Program-made: the position numbers and the translations under genes
Part shown: positions 62,263 to 64,000 of the stretch, one piece after another
Position numbering within the stretch: position 1 is the stretch's first letter
Layout of the letters: every line of letters begins with the position of its first letter
Notes under the pieces: model-generated
The model's input: only the letters and a program-made list of their open reading frames with translations
The model's database searches: none
Told to the model about the DNA's origin: nothing
NCBI GenBank assembly: GCA_013791775.1
Contig: VMTE01000044.1
Coordinates: 1-64,000, forward strand
Direction: 5' to 3'
DNA: 64,000 nucleotides
Source of the DNA: Hyphomonas sp.
GTDB lineage: Bacteria > Pseudomonadota > Alphaproteobacteria > Caulobacterales > Hyphomonadaceae

Positions 62263-62726
62263 GAGCCGCTGATCCGATCAATTCGCGGAACCGCTGGGAT
62301 CAAGGCCCCATCACATCGAGAATAAGGCGCGGGTTGATTCCGCCCCACCAAGTCTCTCCGCTCACGTCTTTTCAAGAACCAAAGCCGAAGCACATCAGAC
62401 GTTCGAATACTGGGTGACGACCGGCAACAAAGGGCCATCGTGTCATTCGGCTGCAAATCTGGCGCTAGGCCGGACTTCGCCGTAGGCAATTATTCGCGCC
62501 ACGCCTAGAGTGGCAGCTAGCTTTCAATTCCCATCTATCTGCGGACCGACGATGCTGATGCACGCCAGCCCGAAGTACCGACCTAAGACTGTTCGGCAAA
62601 ACGTGGGAAAGTGACCATCCGGATTCCAAACCCTGAGCATCGCTGAAGATTGTTCATCCAATTGAAGCGAACATTAATTTGAAGCCGGTTACCTTTCATG
62701 ATTACGCTTCGAGGTGGGAGGGAACA
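62263..62726. other. Intergenic with a short dispersed motif
   Basis: About 460 bp without a convincing gene. AGGCCGGACTTCGCCG at 62467-62482 recurs at 63757-63772, each near the 3' side of an accessory gene, suggesting partly duplicated non-coding DNA. Confidence 0.4.
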
Positions 62727-63623
62727 ATGCCGAAACTAACGGGGGTTACATCACTTCGCCGGGCTGACGCTCTCGGCAAACATCTCAGTATCAAAGGTTG
62801 GAGGGCGCGGTCCGTCATTATCGCAGCAGTGTCAGTCTTTGTTTTGGCTGCATGCGAACCTGCGGAGCCCACTCCTGTTGGTGTTGCACCGATTGAGACC
62901 TCCCAAACCGAGGAATCCAGTTTCGAATGGGTCAGAGCGATGCCGGACCCGAGGCCCGCTTTCAAAGAAGCAGCTCAAGGAAGTTCCGCGCCGACTGTAG
63001 CCGATAGTTCAGTCAAAGAAGATACTGCAAGCGAGATTTGGTGTGTTCCCGGCTGCCTATTGGCATCAAATCTCGATGGCTCTCCGATAGTTCCTGAATG
63101 GTGCACAGCTTGGTCCGCAATGGCGGAAACCCACTTTGCTCGGGACAGCGACGAAGACCAGCTGGTTGACACGAACTCTATTGTTGTTTTTCAACCTGCT
63201 TCAAGTTCCCCTGTATCTGAGAAATTCGCGTGCACACGGATCAATCTTAATCGGATTGTTTTGGGATCCACTGAAACAGCTGCCGGGGCGCTGTCTGAGA
63301 ACGGGCTAGAACGCGGAATGCCAAATAAGCCCTACTCTCCCTACACATTTAGAGGCGAGGCCTTCGGCATGAGATGCCTGCCTGGTTGTGTGACTTCTTG
63401 GGAAGAGTATGGCTTGAAGGAGTCGGATATTGGTCAGTCATACGGAAAGAACGTCCAGCTTCCTGATTGGTGCGCCGCTGGTAGCAAGGGGTGCGGGCCT
63501 GTTGCCAGCAATGTCATGCCAAAATGTAAACCAGAAAGCATAGCAAATTCGATGTGCACGAGAATACGGTTCAGTGATGTTCCGTATAGCGATCAAATCG
63601 TTGGAGAGCGAGATGTTGATTAG
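62727..63623 (+). CDS. Exported Cys-rich protein with duplicated C-PGC / WC motif
   Basis: 298 aa from the ATG at 62727 (GGGAGGGAAC upstream). A hydrophobic stretch ending VLAAC about 45 residues in resembles a lipoprotein signal with a long basic n-region. Two related blocks follow: CVPGC...PEWC near residue 110 and CLPGC...PDWC near residue 215. The paired cysteines imply disulfides in the periplasm. Family not recognised. Confidence 0.65.
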   Translation: MPKLTGVTSLRRADALGKHLSIKGWRARSVIIAAVSVFVLAACEPAEPTPVGVAPIETSQTEESSFEWVRAMPDPRPAFKEAAQGSSAPTVADSSVKEDTASEIWCVPGCLLASNLDGSPIVPEWCTAWSAMAETHFARDSDEDQLVDTNSIVVFQPASSSPVSEKFACTRINLNRIVLGSTETAAGALSENGLERGMPNKPYSPYTFRGEAFGMRCLPGCVTSWEEYGLKESDIGQSYGKNVQLPDWCAAGSKGCGPVASNVMPKCKPESIANSMCTRIRFSDVPYSDQIVGERDVD

Positions 63624-63821
63624 CCAAGTCAGCACAAGTTCAGTCGACTAAGCTGACGAGAGACCGGCTCGAAAGGGCCAGATCGGCGCTGATCGCAATT
63701 GCAGCCGGACGGCAGGGTCAACTCAGTCCTGTCGTTCGTCGGTATCACCACCACCAGGCCGGACTTCGCCGAAAGCGGCCAGCGTGCCGCAGCTAAGGCA
63801 CACCTTCTTTCACCGCCAGAG

Positions 63822-64000
63822 ATGACATTGGATATGTTGGCCACTAAACATTTCAATATGGTGTGGAAAGTGACTGCTCTCGGCTCGATATGCTTGGCAC
63901 TGATCGGGATCGTTGGGTTGTGGCTGTATTCTTCCCAGCCGACGCAATCGATAAGGGCCGAAACGCATCAAGCTGCCGGCGATGAGCCCCTTGATGTACC
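63822..64000 (+). CDS. Partial membrane-anchored protein, runs off the window
   Basis: An open frame from the ATG at 63822 (or 63834) to the window end, at least 59 codons. One hydrophobic helix (ALGSICLALIGIVGLWLY) follows a short N-terminus, then a polar stretch. Start choice is uncertain as no strong ribosome site is visible. Confidence 0.5.
   Translation, partial: MTLDMLATKHFNMVWKVTALGSICLALIGIVGLWLYSSQPTQSIRAETHQAAGDEPLDV

Noticed and set aside
1-64000. CRISPR array or prophage
   Set aside because: No regularly spaced long direct repeats with unique spacers, no cas genes and no phage structural genes were seen.

Overview
This 64 kb window is GC-rich, coding-dense DNA from an alphaproteobacterium. 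MipZ instead of MinCDE, a Caulobacter/Xanthomonas-type TonB receptor, a split PntA1/PntA2/PntB transhydrogenase and the overall gene style suggest Caulobacterales/Hyphomonadaceae (marine Hyphomonas-like). The family assignment is inference; no rRNA is present.

1-6.4 kb is an accessory/defence island: a two-gene CBASS-like pair (CD-NTase plus a membrane effector), then a ~3.2 kb cassette bounded by two ~158-bp imperfect direct repeats. The cassette holds a self-inhibited Fic protein with an N-terminal AbiEi-like winged helix and an uncharacterised protein. Four 12-bp boxes at an exact 24-bp period precede fic.

6.5-24.5 kb is a pectin/polygalacturonate utilisation locus: two pectate lyases (PL10-like, PL1-like), two esterases, a GH43 enzyme, a TonB receptor, an FAH-family protein, KduI-KduD-KdgK, a DctPQM TRAP transporter and a LacI regulator. 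Six palindromes centred on ACCGGT precede its transcription units and define a probable local regulon. No KDPG aldolase gene is present here.

24.7-33.6 kb is mixed core genome: UDP-glucuronate decarboxylase, a LysR and a second LacI regulator, a HisC-like aminotransferase, panC, mipZ, a beta-lactamase-fold hydrolase, a lipoprotein and tRNA-Lys(UUU).

33.8-42.8 kb is a sulfatase locus: two sulfatases, a formylglycine-generating enzyme, a tandem DsbA/HCCA-isomerase-like protein, a DUF1330 protein, an MBL-fold hydrolase, a haloalkane-dehalogenase-like enzyme and a TetR regulator. A shared 18-bp operator precedes its two convergent operons. It looks like a catabolic unit for an unknown sulfated, possibly halogenated, substrate.

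43-59.7 kb is housekeeping: folB-folK, a MurC/Mpl-like ligase, a WG-repeat protein, an LD-carboxypeptidase, the pnt operon amid large palindromic repeats, an SDR, a cobalamin riboswitch with btuB-btuF-btuC-btuD, a sugar transferase, galU and a threonine-dehydratase-like enzyme. 59.7-64 kb is accessory again: an ISAzo13-type transposase with an ATGA-coupled small ORF, then AT-richer genes for lipoproteins and an exported protein of unknown function.
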